Shown here: positions 24,277 through 32,422 of the stretch, piece by piece
Position numbering within the stretch: position 1 is the first letter of the stretch
How the letters are laid out: each line of letters starts with the position of its first letter
NCBI RefSeq assembly: GCF_018070465.1
Contig: NZ_JAGPXT010000027.1
Coordinates: 1-64,000, forward strand
Length of the DNA stretch: 64,000 nt
Direction of reading: 5' to 3'
From: Micromonospora sp. C95
Lineage (GTDB): Bacteria; Actinomycetota; Actinomycetes; Mycobacteriales; Micromonosporaceae
The notes under the pieces: model-generated
Seen by the model: the letters and a program-made list of their open reading frames with translations, nothing else
The model's database searches: none
Told to the model about the DNA's origin: nothing
Program-made: the position numbers and the translations under genes

Positions 24277-25133
24277 ACCTGCACCTCACCCTCGCGGTGG
24301 TGGCCGGCGCCACGCTCGGGCTGGGCGTGTTCCTGGTGGTCCGCGAGCTGGTGCCGGCGACTCCGGCGCTCGGCCCGGCGCTGCGCCGGCTGCACCAGCC
24401 GCCGGGAAGCCGCACCGGCCCCGCCGACCGGCGGCTGGACTGGCTCACCGGGATGGCCCGCTGGCTGCGGCCGCCGCACCGGCAACTGGCCCTGCTCGAC
24501 CGCACCCCCGAGCAGTACGCGCTCTCCCTGCTGTTGTCCGCCCTGATCGGACTCTCCGCCCCGGCGCTGCTCGGCGTCACCCTCCTCACCGTCGGCGTGT
24601 CGCTGCCGCTGGCCGTACCGGTCCTGGGCAGCCTCGGCCTGGCGCTGCTCTGCGCGCTTGTGGCACACCGGTCGGTGCTGACCAGGGCCGACGCCGCGCG
24701 GGACGAGTTCCGCCAGGCCGTCTGCACCTACCTCGACCTGGTCGCGCTGCAGTTGTCCGCGGCGCACGGTCCGGTGCAGTCGCTGGAGCGGGCCGCCGCG
24801 ATCTGCGAGGGCTGGGTCTTCGACCGGATCTCCGAGGCGCTGCGGATGGCACAGATGCAGATGCACTCGCCCTGGGACGAGCTACGCGATCTCGCCGACC
24901 GGATCGGCATCCCGGAGCTGGGCGACGTCGGCGCCATCATGCGTTCCTCCGGCAGCGAGGGCGCGCAGGTGCACGAGACCCTGCGCAGCCGGGCCGACTC
25001 GCTGCGCGACCAGATCCGCACCGACAACCTGGCCCGGGCAGAGGGGGTGACCAGTCGGCTCGACATTCCCGGCGCGCTGCTGGTCTTCGTCCTGCTCGGC
25101 TTCGCCATCTACCCGTTCCTGGCCCGCCTCTAG
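24273..25133 (+). CDS. tadC: TadC-like inner-membrane platform protein
   Basis: 286 residues of the T2SSF family with the same layout as TadB: an N-terminal helix, a paired helix region around residues 85-130, the GspF domain (YLDLVALQLSAAHGPVQSLE; LRDLADRIGIPELGDVGAIM; HETLRSRADSLRDQ) and a final helix. The GTG start overlaps the tadB stop (GTGA). It is the second platform protein of the pilus machine. Confidence 0.85.
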   Translation: MNLHLTLAVVAGATLGLGVFLVVRELVPATPALGPALRRLHQPPGSRTGPADRRLDWLTGMARWLRPPHRQLALLDRTPEQYALSLLLSALIGLSAPALLGVTLLTVGVSLPLAVPVLGSLGLALLCALVAHRSVLTRADAARDEFRQAVCTYLDLVALQLSAAHGPVQSLERAAAICEGWVFDRISEALRMAQMQMHSPWDELRDLADRIGIPELGDVGAIMRSSGSEGAQVHETLRSRADSLRDQIRTDNLARAEGVTSRLDIPGALLVFVLLGFAIYPFLARL

Positions 25134-25158
25134 GCCGACCCCGAGTGAAGGAGCCCCG

Positions 25159-25362
25159 ATGTCCGTAATCACCTACCTGCACGTCGCGCTACGGGCGCGG
25201 CTGGCCGAGCTGCGCGGCGACCGTGGTGACAGCCCGGTGCCGACCGCTGTGATCATCTTCGGCCTGGTGGCCGTGGCGATGGCGGTGACCGCCGCCGCTC
25301 TCGGCGCGGCAAACGACTGGATGGACAACATCCCCGCCCACCAGGATCCGACGGCCGACTGA
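25159..25362 (+). CDS. small membrane protein, candidate Flp-type pilin
   Basis: 67 residues with one hydrophobic helix (VIIFGLVAVAMAVTAAALGA) preceded by a charged segment ending RGD, the layout of a Flp prepilin. It sits exactly where flp genes sit, between tadC and tadE, and has GGAG before the ATG. However the glutamate normally at position +5 of the mature pilin is missing (SPVPTAVII follows RGD), so processing by the prepilin peptidase is uncertain. It could be the major pilin of a divergent Tad pilus or an unprocessed accessory protein. Confidence 0.65.
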   Translation: MSVITYLHVALRARLAELRGDRGDSPVPTAVIIFGLVAVAMAVTAAALGAANDWMDNIPAHQDPTAD

Positions 25363-25365
25363 TCG

Positions 25366-25809
25366 ATGTTCCGTCGCCTCTCCGCCGGCTGGTGCCGGGT
25401 GGTCGCCGCCACCCGGCACCGCGTGCTGCCCGGCGACGGTGAGCGGGGTGGCAATCCGGTCGAGCTGGCGGTGGCCCTGCCGGCGATCCTGGTGATGCTG
25501 TTCGCCTCGATCCAGGTCGCCGTCGTCTTCGTCGCCCGGTCGACCGCGCTCAACGCCGCACAGAGCGGGGTAAACGCGGAGCGGCTCTACGACGCCTCGG
25601 CGGGCGCCGGTGAGGAGCGGGCGGCCGAGTTCCTCGAGGCCGCCGGGGACTGGTTGGTCGACTGGGACGACCCGGGACCGAACTGCACCGCCACGGACAC
25701 CGACGTGACCTGCACGGTCAGTGGTAAGGCCCTGTCGGTGGTGCCGGGTGTCAGCTTCGCCGTCGAGCAGACGGCACACGGGACGGTGGAACGATGGACC
25801 GAGCCATGA
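25366..25809 (+). CDS. tadE: TadE-like pseudopilin
   Basis: 147 residues. The prepilin-type region is ERGGNPVELAVALPAILVML: cutting after the first Gly would put Glu at +5, as in TadE pseudopilins, followed by a hydrophobic helix. The rest is external with one cysteine pair (NCTATDTDVTC). It starts three bases after the preceding stop. Minor pilin function in Tad assembly is inferred from family and context. Confidence 0.82.
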   Translation: MFRRLSAGWCRVVAATRHRVLPGDGERGGNPVELAVALPAILVMLFASIQVAVVFVARSTALNAAQSGVNAERLYDASAGAGEERAAEFLEAAGDWLVDWDDPGPNCTATDTDVTCTVSGKALSVVPGVSFAVEQTAHGTVERWTEP

Positions 25810-26258
25810 GCCGAGGTTCCGTCTCGATCGAGGTGGCGGTGCTGGCGCCGGCCTTCGTGGCGATGATGGTGCTCGGTGGGGTCGCCGGACGTACCGCGGT
25901 GGCCAGTGCGGGGCTGGAGGCCGCCGCACACGACGCCGCCCGGGCGGCGTCGATCTCCCGGGACGCCACCACTGCCCGCCGGGAGGCCCGGGAGGCGGCC
26001 CGCCGCCAGCTCGACTGGCGGGGTGTGTCCTGCTCCGGGGCTCCGCAGGTGACCTTCCGCGGCTCGGTCGACGGGCAGTCGACATCCTTCAACCGGGCCT
26101 TCACCAGCGACGTCGGGCAGAACGCCGCAGTCACCGTCGAGATCGCCTGCACCGTCTCCTACGCCGACATCAAGCTGCCGGCGCTGACGATGCCGAACGG
26201 ACAACGGATCATCGCCTCGTTCACCTCGCCACTGGACCGCTACCGGAGCCGGGGATGA
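25806..26258 (+). CDS. TadE-like pseudopilin
   Basis: 150 residues. The processing region SRG-SVSIEVAVLAPAFVAMM gives Glu at +5 after cutting at Gly, followed by a membrane helix and a small external domain with a cysteine pair (VSCSGAPQ and EIACTVSY). The ATG at 25806 overlaps the preceding stop (ATGA); an in-frame ATG four codons earlier (25794) is an alternative. The stop overlaps the next gene (ATGA). Second of two adjacent TadE paralogues. Confidence 0.82.
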   Translation: MSRGSVSIEVAVLAPAFVAMMVLGGVAGRTAVASAGLEAAAHDAARAASISRDATTARREAREAARRQLDWRGVSCSGAPQVTFRGSVDGQSTSFNRAFTSDVGQNAAVTVEIACTVSYADIKLPALTMPNGQRIIASFTSPLDRYRSRG

Positions 26259-26680
26259 CGGCCGGGCGGGGCGACGCCGGGCGGGTGAGCATCTTCCTGG
26301 CCGTGGCCCTGATCGGGGTGCTCGCGATCATCGGCATGGCGTTCGACGGCGCGGGTCAGCTCCGCACGCTGCAACGCGCCGAGAACCTGGCCGCCGAGGC
26401 GGCCCGCGCCGGCGGCCAGGCCATCGACCGGGCCACCGCCATCGAGGGCGGGCCCAAGCGGATCAACCGACGCGAGGCCCGCAGCGCCGTCCGGAACTAC
26501 CTCACCACCGCCGGGGCCAGCGACCACACCGTGACCTTTCCGGTGGTCGACGGCGAAACCCTGATCCGGGTACGCGTCGAGGTCACCTACGACCGGGCGG
26601 CGCTCGGCCTGTTCGGCTTCTCCAACACCGTCACCGTCTCCGGTGAGGCGACCGCACGGGCGCTGACCGGGGGCTCCTAG
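26255..26680 (+). CDS. TadG-like pilus assembly protein
   Basis: 141 residues. An N-terminal helix (VSIFLAVALIGVLAIIGMAF) precedes a segment typical of TadG/TadE_F proteins (DGAGQLRTLQRAENLAAEAARAG), and an external strand-rich domain ends the protein. It lacks the long von Willebrand-type domain of proteobacterial TadG. The ATG overlaps the preceding stop by four bases. The prepilin-type glutamate is not present at the expected place, so it is probably a membrane-anchored accessory protein. Confidence 0.75.
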   Translation: MTAGRGDAGRVSIFLAVALIGVLAIIGMAFDGAGQLRTLQRAENLAAEAARAGGQAIDRATAIEGGPKRINRREARSAVRNYLTTAGASDHTVTFPVVDGETLIRVRVEVTYDRAALGLFGFSNTVTVSGEATARALTGGS

Positions 26681-26695
26681 GGAAGGAAGGTGGCC

Positions 26696-27907
26696 ATGGC
26701 CGCATCAGGTGGCACCGTCGTACGGCGGGCCGGTCGGGTGCTCACCGGCTTCGGTGCGCTCGTCGTGCTGATCGGGCTGCTGGTCGGCGGTCCGATCGCG
26801 CTGCTGGCCTTCGCCGGCAACCCGCTCCCCGATCACGTACCCACGCTCGCGGAGATCGGCACCACGCTGACCAGCCGCGACGACGGGCAACTCTTCCTCC
26901 GGGCGCTGGCCATCGCCGGCTGGTTCGGCTGGGCCACCTTCGCCCTGTCGGTGCTCGTGGAGCTGGGCGCGCAGGCGTTCGACCGGCCCGCTCCGCGGCT
27001 GCCCGGCATGGGCCGCCAGCAGCGGGCCGCCGCCGCACTTGTCGGATCGGTCGCGCTGATCCTCGCCGCCAGCCCCGCCGCCACGGCCGCCACCACGGTC
27101 TACGGCACGACGGCGTACGCCGGTGGAGCCGCCGCCAGCGCATTCACGCCTTCGCCCGCGATGGCGGCGAACGGACCGGCGACGATCACGACTTCGGCAA
27201 CCGCACCGGGAGCTGACGCGCGGGCCGACGGGGCCGGCACCTCGGCACCGGCATCCGTGTACCGGGTCGCCAAGGGTGACTACCTGGGCGGAGTCGCCGA
27301 CCGGTATCTCGACGATTTCGACGACTATCACCGGTTGGCCGCACTCAACAAGCTGCGTGACCCGGACCGGATCCGCCCCGGCCAGCTCATCAAGCTGCCC
27401 GAGGAGGCACACGACCAGGGTTCCCGGCCACACGCCACCGGCCGGCTGGTCGCACCGAAGCCCCGGCCCGCCCCCGAGCGGCAGGGCACCGAGCAGACCC
27501 GCCCGACGCCGGGCGACCCGGGCGACCCGGCGGCGCGACCCGGCGGCGCGGCCGAGTTGCCCGGCGGCGCGGCCGAGTTGCCCGGTGACCCGGCCGAGCG
27601 ACCTGGTTCGGCCACGACCGCGCCGGCCAGTCCCGAGGAGCGACAGCCGGAGCCGGCGCAGGGCGAGACGCCGGAGGATCACCCGCCGGTGGTGACGGTG
27701 GGCGCGGCCCGGGCCGGCGAGCCTGACCGGGTGAACCGTCCACTCGCCGTGTCCGCCGTGCTGGCCGTGGCCAGCATCGTCGGCGCGCAGATCGGTGCGG
27801 TGCTCGGCCTACGCCGCCGGCCGGCCATGTCCCGCGCCGGCACCCGCCACCAACCGCCCCTCACCGTTCCCCGCGAGCTGCCCATCGGCCGACACCGCAA
27901 GGACTGA
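26696..27907 (+). CDS. LysM-domain membrane protein of the Tad operon
   Basis: 403 residues. Two N-terminal helices and a third near residue 110 are followed by an Ala/Thr-rich segment, a single LysM domain (VYRVAKGDYLGGVADRYLDD to RIRPGQLIKLP, about residues 190-240), a long disordered Pro/Gly region with repeated PGGAAEL, and a final membrane helix near residue 350. LysM binds peptidoglycan, so it may anchor the pilus machine to the wall; a related layout occurs in BTAD-type regulators of actinobacterial Tad loci, but no regulator domain is present here. GGAAGG eight bases upstream favours the ATG at 26696 over the GTG at 26690. Confidence 0.75.
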   Translation: MAASGGTVVRRAGRVLTGFGALVVLIGLLVGGPIALLAFAGNPLPDHVPTLAEIGTTLTSRDDGQLFLRALAIAGWFGWATFALSVLVELGAQAFDRPAPRLPGMGRQQRAAAALVGSVALILAASPAATAATTVYGTTAYAGGAAASAFTPSPAMAANGPATITTSATAPGADARADGAGTSAPASVYRVAKGDYLGGVADRYLDDFDDYHRLAALNKLRDPDRIRPGQLIKLPEEAHDQGSRPHATGRLVAPKPRPAPERQGTEQTRPTPGDPGDPAARPGGAAELPGGAAELPGDPAERPGSATTAPASPEERQPEPAQGETPEDHPPVVTVGAARAGEPDRVNRPLAVSAVLAVASIVGAQIGAVLGLRRRPAMSRAGTRHQPPLTVPRELPIGRHRKD

Positions 27908-27957
27908 CCCGGTCAGCACCGTAGCGCCGCGCCGCTCGACACCGGATGTTGCTGACG

Positions 27958-28020
27958 CTGTCGAGCTGACAGCACGAACGACTCGTCCCGCGTGACAGCA
28001 CGAACGGTTCAGCTCGACAG
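27958..28020. repeat. nested inverted and direct repeats between convergent genes
   Basis: CTGTCGAGCTGA (27958-27969) and TCAGCTCGACAG (28009-28020) form a perfect 12-bp inverted repeat. Inside it, TGACAGCACGAACG occurs twice (27967-27980 and 27993-28006). The element lies between the ends of the LysM gene and the convergent Rieske gene, so it may be a bidirectional terminator, but the internal direct repeat is unusual for one. Confidence 0.65.
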
Positions 28021-28119
28021 GAGGCGCACAACAACCTCGGTCCTGGCGGGCCGGTCCGACGTGCGCCGGAGCGGAGCACGGACGCTTGGCCGCCCGGGAT
28101 CATCCGACTGGGTGCCGGG

Positions 28120-28971
28120 TCAGGGCAGCCGGGCCTCCAGGCGGCCGTCGACGATCCGGGTCGGCAGGATCTGCTGGTCGTTCGGGGACGGGCCGTGCAC
28201 CACCTCGCCACCGTTGAGTCGGAAGGTGCTGCCGTGCCACGGGCACACCACGCAGGCGTGCCCGTCGACCTCGCGTACCTCGCCCTCGCCGAGCGGTCCG
28301 CTCTGGTGGGGGCAACGCTCAAGCATGACGGTCACGTCGTCGCCGTGCCGGTAGAGAATCACCGACACGTCGTCGACCTTGCGGGTGACGAGTTCCCGCT
28401 GCGGCAGGCTGGTCATCTCCGCCACCGAGTGCCAGCCCTCGCTGATCAGGTGCAGGTCGGAGACGCTCACGTTCACCTGGGCACCCTGCTTGTACGCCAG
28501 ATGCCCGCCGAGATACGCCCCGGCACCGGCGGCGCTGAGACCGAGCCAGCCGAGGGTGCGCCCGAGCCCGTGCCGACCGGACAGGCGCGCGGCCAGCGAG
28601 GCACCATAGAGCACCAACCCGACGGAGTTCGACGCGGCGTGCACCAGGCCTACCCGACGCTGGTCACGGGAGAGCCCCGCCCAGTCGTTGAGCCCGGCGA
28701 CCGCCGCCGGCAGCGCGCCGATCGTGCCGACCGCGGTGAGGGTGGTCGCCGCCCTCCGCTGTCCGGGCATCAGGTCCAGCACGGCCGCGCTGACCCACGC
28801 GCCGACCGGCAGCTGCACCATCGCCGGATGCAGTGGATGGCCCAGCCAGACCCCGTGCAGCAGGTCGCGGACCCGCTGCGGGCGCAGCACACCCTGCACG
28901 GTCTGCTGCAACCGGTCACCGAACCGGTCCAGGCCGGAGGCTTGCTCGATTCTCGTCAACAACGCTCGCAC
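28120..28971 (-). CDS. Rieske [2Fe-2S] protein with DUF2231 membrane domain
   Basis: 283 residues. The N-terminal half is a DUF2231-like membrane domain with about four helices (HPLHPAMVQLPVGAWVSAAV is its signature). The C-terminal half is a Rieske domain with both ligand pairs, CPHQSG (Cys, His) and CPWHGS (Cys, His), plus the usual glycine-rich edge DGHACVVC. It is probably a membrane-bound electron-transfer protein; no oxygenase or cytochrome partner is adjacent. The start is GTG at 28971 and no strong ribosome site is seen. Confidence 0.87.
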   Translation of the reverse strand: MRALLTRIEQASGLDRFGDRLQQTVQGVLRPQRVRDLLHGVWLGHPLHPAMVQLPVGAWVSAAVLDLMPGQRRAATTLTAVGTIGALPAAVAGLNDWAGLSRDQRRVGLVHAASNSVGLVLYGASLAARLSGRHGLGRTLGWLGLSAAGAGAYLGGHLAYKQGAQVNVSVSDLHLISEGWHSVAEMTSLPQRELVTRKVDDVSVILYRHGDDVTVMLERCPHQSGPLGEGEVREVDGHACVVCPWHGSTFRLNGGEVVHGPSPNDQQILPTRIVDGRLEARLP

Positions 28972-29057
28972 GGGTAACGACTTCCCGTCGTACGCGACCG
29001 CAAACCGGTCGTCGGGGACGAATAGCCAGCCGGGCGACGCCGGGGCATGCTGACGGG

Positions 29058-29822
29058 ATGACGGTACGGGTGGAACGGGACGGGCCGGTGACCACGGTGA
29101 TCCTGGACCGGCCGGCGGCCCGCAACGCGGTCGACGGGCCGACCGCCCGGGCGCTCGCCGACGCGTTCCGGGCCTTCGACGCGGATCCGACGGCGGCGGT
29201 GGGGGTGCTCTGGGGGGCCGGGGGCACGTTCTGTGCTGGTGCCGACCTGAAGGCGATCGGTACGCCGCGCGGTAACCGGGTCGAGCCAGACGGCGACGGA
29301 CCGATGGGTCCGACCCGGATGACCCTGGGCAAGCCGGTGATCGCCGCGATCTCCGGGTACGCCGTGGCCGGCGGGCTGGAGCTGGCGCTCTGGTGCGACC
29401 TGCGGATCGCCGAGTCGGACTCGGTGCTCGGAGTCTTCTGTCGACGCTGGGGAGTGCCGCTGATCGACGGCGGGACGGTCCGGCTGCCCCGGCTCATCGG
29501 CGAGAGCCGGGCCATGGACCTGATCCTCACCGGACGCGCGGTGCCGGCGCCGGAGGCGTACACCATGGGGTTGGTCAATCGGCTCGTCGACCCGGGCGAG
29601 TCCCGGACGGCGGCCGAGCGACTGGCCGCCGAGATCGCTCGACATCCGCAGACCTGCCTGCGCAACGACCGCGCCTCGGTGCTGGCCACCGCCGCGCAGC
29701 CGGAGGCGGACGCCCTGGCCACCGAGCTGACTTACGGCCTGCACTCCCTGGCCACCGACGCGACGGCCGGCGCCGCCCGCTTCACCGCCGGCGCCGGCCG
29801 CCACGGCACCCCTGCCGCCTGA
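29058..29822 (+). CDS. enoyl-CoA hydratase/isomerase family protein
   Basis: 254-residue crotonase-fold enzyme. The oxyanion-hole motifs are GTFCAGADLKAIG and SGYAVAGGLELALWCDLRIA. At the usual catalytic position the sequence is CRRWGVPLIDGGTVRLPRL, with Asp in the second acidic site and no first Glu obvious, so the activity could be isomerase- or hydratase-like. Acyl-CoA substrates are expected, but the specific pathway is unknown. It is divergent from the Rieske gene and not in an operon. Confidence 0.85.
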   Translation: MTVRVERDGPVTTVILDRPAARNAVDGPTARALADAFRAFDADPTAAVGVLWGAGGTFCAGADLKAIGTPRGNRVEPDGDGPMGPTRMTLGKPVIAAISGYAVAGGLELALWCDLRIAESDSVLGVFCRRWGVPLIDGGTVRLPRLIGESRAMDLILTGRAVPAPEAYTMGLVNRLVDPGESRTAAERLAAEIARHPQTCLRNDRASVLATAAQPEADALATELTYGLHSLATDATAGAARFTAGAGRHGTPAA

Positions 29823-29859
29823 CCTCCCGGCCCCTCTCCCGCGCGCGGGGTGGGGTGGG

Positions 29860-31527
29860 TCAGGACGGGTGGGCGGCGGTACGCAGCCAGATGGCGGTGT
29901 CCGGGGGTAGCCGGTCGTCGTCGAGCGGGCCGCTGGCCAGCAGCTTGCCGGTGTGCGGTGGCAGTGGCACGGCACCGCCGGACAGGTTGACCAGGCAGGT
30001 GAAGCCGGGTTCCCGGCGGAACGCCAGCACCCCGTCGGGCGCGGGTAACCAGGTGTGCGTCCCGTCACCGAGCGCCGCCTCGGTACGCCGCAACGCGATC
30101 GCCCTGCGGTACAGCTCCAGCATCGACTGCGGGTCACCGGCCTGCGTCCGGGCGGTGCGGTCCTTCCAGTCGGCGGGCTGGGGCAGCCACGGTAGGTGGC
30201 TCGCGTCGTCGGGGCTGAAGCCGAAGGGCGGCGCGTCCCCCGACCACGGCAGCGGAACCCGGCAACCGTCGCGGCCCGGGTCGGCGCCACCGGAGCGGAC
30301 GAACATCGGGTCCTGCCGGAGTGCGGGTGGGATGTCCTCGACCTCCCACAGCCCCAGTTCCTCACCCTGGTAGACGTAGGCGGCGCCGGGCAGCGACAGC
30401 GACAGCAGCGCCGCGGCACGGGCACGGCGGGTGCCCAGTTCCAGGTCGGTGGGGATGCCCTCGCGCTTGGCCGCGAAGCTGAACGTCGTGTCCGCCCGGC
30501 CGTAGCGGGTCACCTGCCGGGTGACGTCGTGGTTGGCGAGCACCCAGGTGGCGGGGGCACCGACCGGCGCGTGTGCGTTCAACGTGCCGTCGATGCTCTC
30601 GCGTAGTGCGGTGGCGTCCCAGGCACAGCCGAGGAAATCGAAGTTGAACGCCGCATGCAGTTCGTCCGGGCGCAGGTAGCGAGCGAACCGCTGGCGGTCC
30701 GGCAGCCACACCTCACCGATCAGAGCCCGGTCCCCCGGGTACCCGTCGGCGATCCGCCGCCAGTCCCGGTAGATCTCGTGCACCCCGTCGACGTCGTGGA
30801 ACGGGTGCGGCCGATCTGCCACGATCTCGGGCAGCGTCGAGTCCTTGACCAGCAGCCCGGCCGAGTCGATCCGGATACCGTCCACGCCCCGGTCGAACCA
30901 GAACCGCAGGATGTCTTCGAACTCGGCGCGCACCCGCGGGTGATCCCAGTTGAGGTCCGGCTGTTCGGGGGCGAAGAGGTGCAGGTACCAGTCACCGGGC
31001 GTGCCGTCCGGGTCGGTGGTCCGGGTCCAGGTCGGCCCGCCGAACTCGCCCACCCAGTCGGTCGGGCGCTGGTCGCCGTTCGGGCCGCGCCCCGGCCGGA
31101 ACCAGAACAGCTCCCGCTCCGGTGCCCCCGGGCCGCCGGCCAACGCCGCCTGGAACCAGGGGTGTGCGTCGGAGCAGTGGTTCGGCACCACGTCGACGAT
31201 GGTCCGGATGCCGAGCGCGTGCGCCTCCGCAATCAGCGCCTCTGCCTCGGCCAGACTGCCGAAGACGGGGTCGATGTCGCGATGGTCGGTCACGTCGTAG
31301 CCGGCGTCGGCCATCGGGGAGGGGTACCAGGGGCTGAACCAGATGGCGTCGACGCCGAGCGCCGACAGGTAGGTCAGCCGTGATCGGATGCCGGCGATGT
31401 CGCCGATGCCGTCGCCGTTTCCATCGGCGAAGCTGCGCGGGTACACCTGGTAGATCACCGCTCCCCGCCACCACGGACCACTGGCTGCTGCGGACACGCG
31501 CACCTGCTTTCTGGGGTCGGCGGTCAT
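29860..31527 (-). CDS. alpha-glucosidase, glycoside hydrolase family 13
   Basis: 555-residue cytosolic alpha-glucosidase or oligo-1,6-glucosidase-type enzyme. The conserved GH13 regions are DVVPNHCSD, GVDGIRIDSAG (nucleophile Asp), LIGEVWLPD (acid/base Glu) and VLANHDVTRQ (transition-state Asp), with QVYPRSFADGNGDGIGD at the start. It is the last gene of a LacI-regulated ABC operon; its ATG overlaps the upstream permease stop (ATGA). It would cut the imported alpha-glucoside to glucose. Longer in-frame upstream sequence is the permease gene in another frame. Confidence 0.92.
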   Translation of the reverse strand: MTADPRKQVRVSAAASGPWWRGAVIYQVYPRSFADGNGDGIGDIAGIRSRLTYLSALGVDAIWFSPWYPSPMADAGYDVTDHRDIDPVFGSLAEAEALIAEAHALGIRTIVDVVPNHCSDAHPWFQAALAGGPGAPERELFWFRPGRGPNGDQRPTDWVGEFGGPTWTRTTDPDGTPGDWYLHLFAPEQPDLNWDHPRVRAEFEDILRFWFDRGVDGIRIDSAGLLVKDSTLPEIVADRPHPFHDVDGVHEIYRDWRRIADGYPGDRALIGEVWLPDRQRFARYLRPDELHAAFNFDFLGCAWDATALRESIDGTLNAHAPVGAPATWVLANHDVTRQVTRYGRADTTFSFAAKREGIPTDLELGTRRARAAALLSLSLPGAAYVYQGEELGLWEVEDIPPALRQDPMFVRSGGADPGRDGCRVPLPWSGDAPPFGFSPDDASHLPWLPQPADWKDRTARTQAGDPQSMLELYRRAIALRRTEAALGDGTHTWLPAPDGVLAFRREPGFTCLVNLSGGAVPLPPHTGKLLASGPLDDDRLPPDTAIWLRTAAHPS

Positions 31528-32411
31528 CCCTTGAGACCGCCGGTGGTGAGGCCGGACATGATGTTCCGCTGAAACACCAGGAAGATGACGACGGTCGGTA
31601 TCGCGGCGATCACCGACGCGGCGATCACCACGTTCATCGGCGTACCGCCGGCGAAGGCGTAGATCCCCACGCTCACCGTGCGGGTCTCGGGGGACGGCAT
31701 GACCAGCTTCGGCCAGAGGAAGTCCTTCCAGACCGCGGTCACCGCGAAGATCGAGACAACGCCGAGGATGGGCCGCGACATCGGCAGCACGATCGACCAG
31801 AGCGTGCGCAGAGGCGTCGCCCCGTCCATCAGGGCGGCCGCCATCAGATCCTCCGGAATCGAGTCGAAGAACCGTTTCAGCAGGAAGATGTTGAACGCGT
31901 TGGCGACCAGCGGAAGCCAGATCGCGAACGGCGAGTCGAGCAGGTTGATGTGCAGGATCGGCAGGTCGATCACGGTCACGTACTGCGGGACGATGAGGAC
32001 CATCGCCGGGATCATCAGCGTGGCCAGCATCATGCCGAGGATCACGTTGCCGAGGACCGGGCGGAGCTTCGACAGGGCGTACGCCGCGGCGGTGTCGAAG
32101 ACCAGTTGGAACAGCACCGCACCTGTCGCGTAGTAGAACGTGTTGAACAGCAGCTTGGCCAGGTCCAGGTGGTGCCAGGCGTCGGCGTAGTTCTGCCACT
32201 GCGGGTCCTGCGGGAACAGCGACGGTGGGGTCTGCGCGATCTCCTGGCCGGACTTGAGCGCTCCGGTGACCATCCAGTAGAGCGGCCCGAGGAAGACGAG
32301 CGTGAACCCGACGACCACGACGGCGAGCAGCATCCAGTAGACGGCCCGTCCGCGACCGCGCCGAAGCTGTGCCTGGGAGATGAGGGTCCGGGTCCCGGTG
32401 TCCGGTGCCAT
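31524..32411 (-). CDS. carbohydrate ABC transporter permease (MalG type)
   Basis: 295 residues with six membrane helices. The EAA loop that docks the ATPase is seen as EDLMAAALMDGATPLRTLWS, followed by the usual I-x-LP (IVLPMSRP). AGGAGG lies before the ATG. It pairs with the MalF-type permease encoded just upstream (11 bases apart). No ATP-binding subunit is encoded in this operon; a shared MsiK-like ATPase elsewhere is usual in actinomycetes. Confidence 0.9.
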   Translation of the reverse strand: MAPDTGTRTLISQAQLRRGRGRAVYWMLLAVVVVGFTLVFLGPLYWMVTGALKSGQEIAQTPPSLFPQDPQWQNYADAWHHLDLAKLLFNTFYYATGAVLFQLVFDTAAAYALSKLRPVLGNVILGMMLATLMIPAMVLIVPQYVTVIDLPILHINLLDSPFAIWLPLVANAFNIFLLKRFFDSIPEDLMAAALMDGATPLRTLWSIVLPMSRPILGVVSIFAVTAVWKDFLWPKLVMPSPETRTVSVGIYAFAGGTPMNVVIAASVIAAIPTVVIFLVFQRNIMSGLTTGGLKG

Positions 32412-32422
32412 GGGTGCTCCTC

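Noticed and set aside
25366..26258. The two TadE-like genes as a recent duplication
   Set aside because: They share layout and the processing site only; the external parts differ too much to suggest recent copying.
29860..32199. A 779-residue version of the GH13 enzyme
   Set aside because: The first 224 residues are a wrong-frame reading of the MalG-type permease; the ATGA overlap at 31524-31527 marks the true start.
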